A stretch of 64,000 bases of DNA from NCBI GenBank assembly GCA_003611955.1, contig RAZE01000005.1, positions 1 to 64,000 on the forward strand. The letters run 5' to 3'. Made by a program: the position numbers and the translations under genes. Below are positions 63,871-64,000 of this stretch, piece by piece. Origin of the DNA: a bacterium 1XD8-76 (lineage in GTDB: Bacteria; Bacillota; Clostridia; Lachnospirales; Lachnospiraceae). Position 1 is the stretch's first letter. Every line of letters begins with the position of its first letter. Under the pieces are notes generated by a model. The model was not told where the DNA came from and ran no database searches. It worked only from the letters and a program-made list of their open reading frames with translations.

Positions 63871-64000
63871 GTGGAAACCTCGTACCTTTCCCTCGACCAT
63901 TTATCCTATGCTTATCACGGTATGCACGGGGAGACCTGTGCGCTTACCGATATATCCTTCTCCGTAAAAAAAGGGGAGTTTATCGCTATTGTGGGACCAA
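63871..64000 (+). CDS. ABC transporter ATP-binding protein, 5' part only
   Basis: Only the first 43 codons are in the window. The start is GTG at 63871 with AAAGGAG upstream. The beginning (LSLDHLSYAYHGMHG, then ALTDISFSVKKGEFIAIVGP) is the typical first strand and the approach to the Walker A motif of an ABC ATPase, which would follow just beyond the edge. The short A-loop Tyr is in LSYAY. The substrate cannot be told; similar openings occur in nitrate/sulfonate/taurine-type importers. It reads away from argH with a divergent promoter region. Confidence 0.8.
   Translation, partial: METSYLSLDHLSYAYHGMHGETCALTDISFSVKKGEFIAIVGP

Overview
The window reads as chromosomal DNA from a spore-forming, Gram-positive anaerobe of the class Clostridia, most likely Lachnospiraceae. 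This is inferred from gene content, not from a marker gene. The pointers are a short HisG with a HisZ partner, four-cysteine L28, RecU, ZapA, YloU/YloV, the sporulation-type genes ytfI/ytfJ (gerW) and ylbJ-like, a NusG domain II protein, a GGGtGRT protein beside a NifU/IscU-like scaffold, and AGGAGG-type ribosome binding sites. Base composition looks balanced, with a few visibly AT-richer islands. Almost every gene is on the minus strand. The plus-strand exceptions are a ylbJ-like gene, rpmB, a small lipoprotein gene, an XRE regulator and an ABC ATPase cut by the right edge. I see no rRNA, tRNA, CRISPR array, insertion sequence, integrase or phage genes.

Layout from left to right: (1) 0.1-7.2 kb: two DUF proteins, hisD, a small AT-rich insert (GNAT acetyltransferase plus a 90-residue protein), hisG, hisZ and a nucleoside phosphorylase, all read leftward from a consensus promoter that overlaps the recU stop. 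(2) 7.1-14.2 kb: recU, a MATE exporter, an RluA-type pseudouridine synthase, a YgiQ radical SAM protein and an RsuA-HAD fusion. (3) 14.3-28.0 kb: a ylbJ-like membrane protein, a cell-wall amidase, a coiled-coil protein, coaD, rsmD, topoisomerase IV (parE, an unknown 100-residue gene, parC), a DegV/FakB-like protein, recG, a YloV/FakA-like kinase and YloU. (4) 28.2-38.4 kb: rpmB, a J-domain coiled-coil protein, a 45-residue membrane peptide, gerW, ytfI, a NUDIX hydrolase, an NSS transporter, a PBP and FtsW/RodA pair, a U32 protein and zapA. (5) 38.5-49.8 kb: ruvB, ruvA, a chemotaxis receptor, a Gx transporter, a lipoprotein whose start is probably frameshifted, an ECF sigma/anti-sigma pair, a macro-domain protein, a NusG domain II protein, a TPR-DUF4037 protein and a VanW protein. 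(6) 49.9-53.8 kb: two branched-chain amino-acid transcription units (ilvB-ilvN and ilvN-ilvC), each with its own small subunit and promoter. (7) 53.9-64.0 kb: lipoprotein, leaderless XRE regulator, GGGtGRT/Fe-S scaffold pair, left-handed beta-helix protein, topB, a DUF234 ATPase with a decayed nuclease end, asd, argH and the start of an ABC transporter.

Most of this is core metabolism and housekeeping. The least understood items are the GGGtGRT/IscU-like pair, the RsuA-HAD fusion, the TPR-DUF4037 protein with a nucleotidyltransferase-like signature, the possible frameshifted lipoprotein leader at 43.7 kb, the paired acetolactate synthase regulatory subunits, and several small genes slotted into otherwise conserved operons. 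Promoters and terminators were found by eye against the sigma-A consensus (TTGACA, 17, TATAAT) and the stem-plus-T-run rule. None has been tested.
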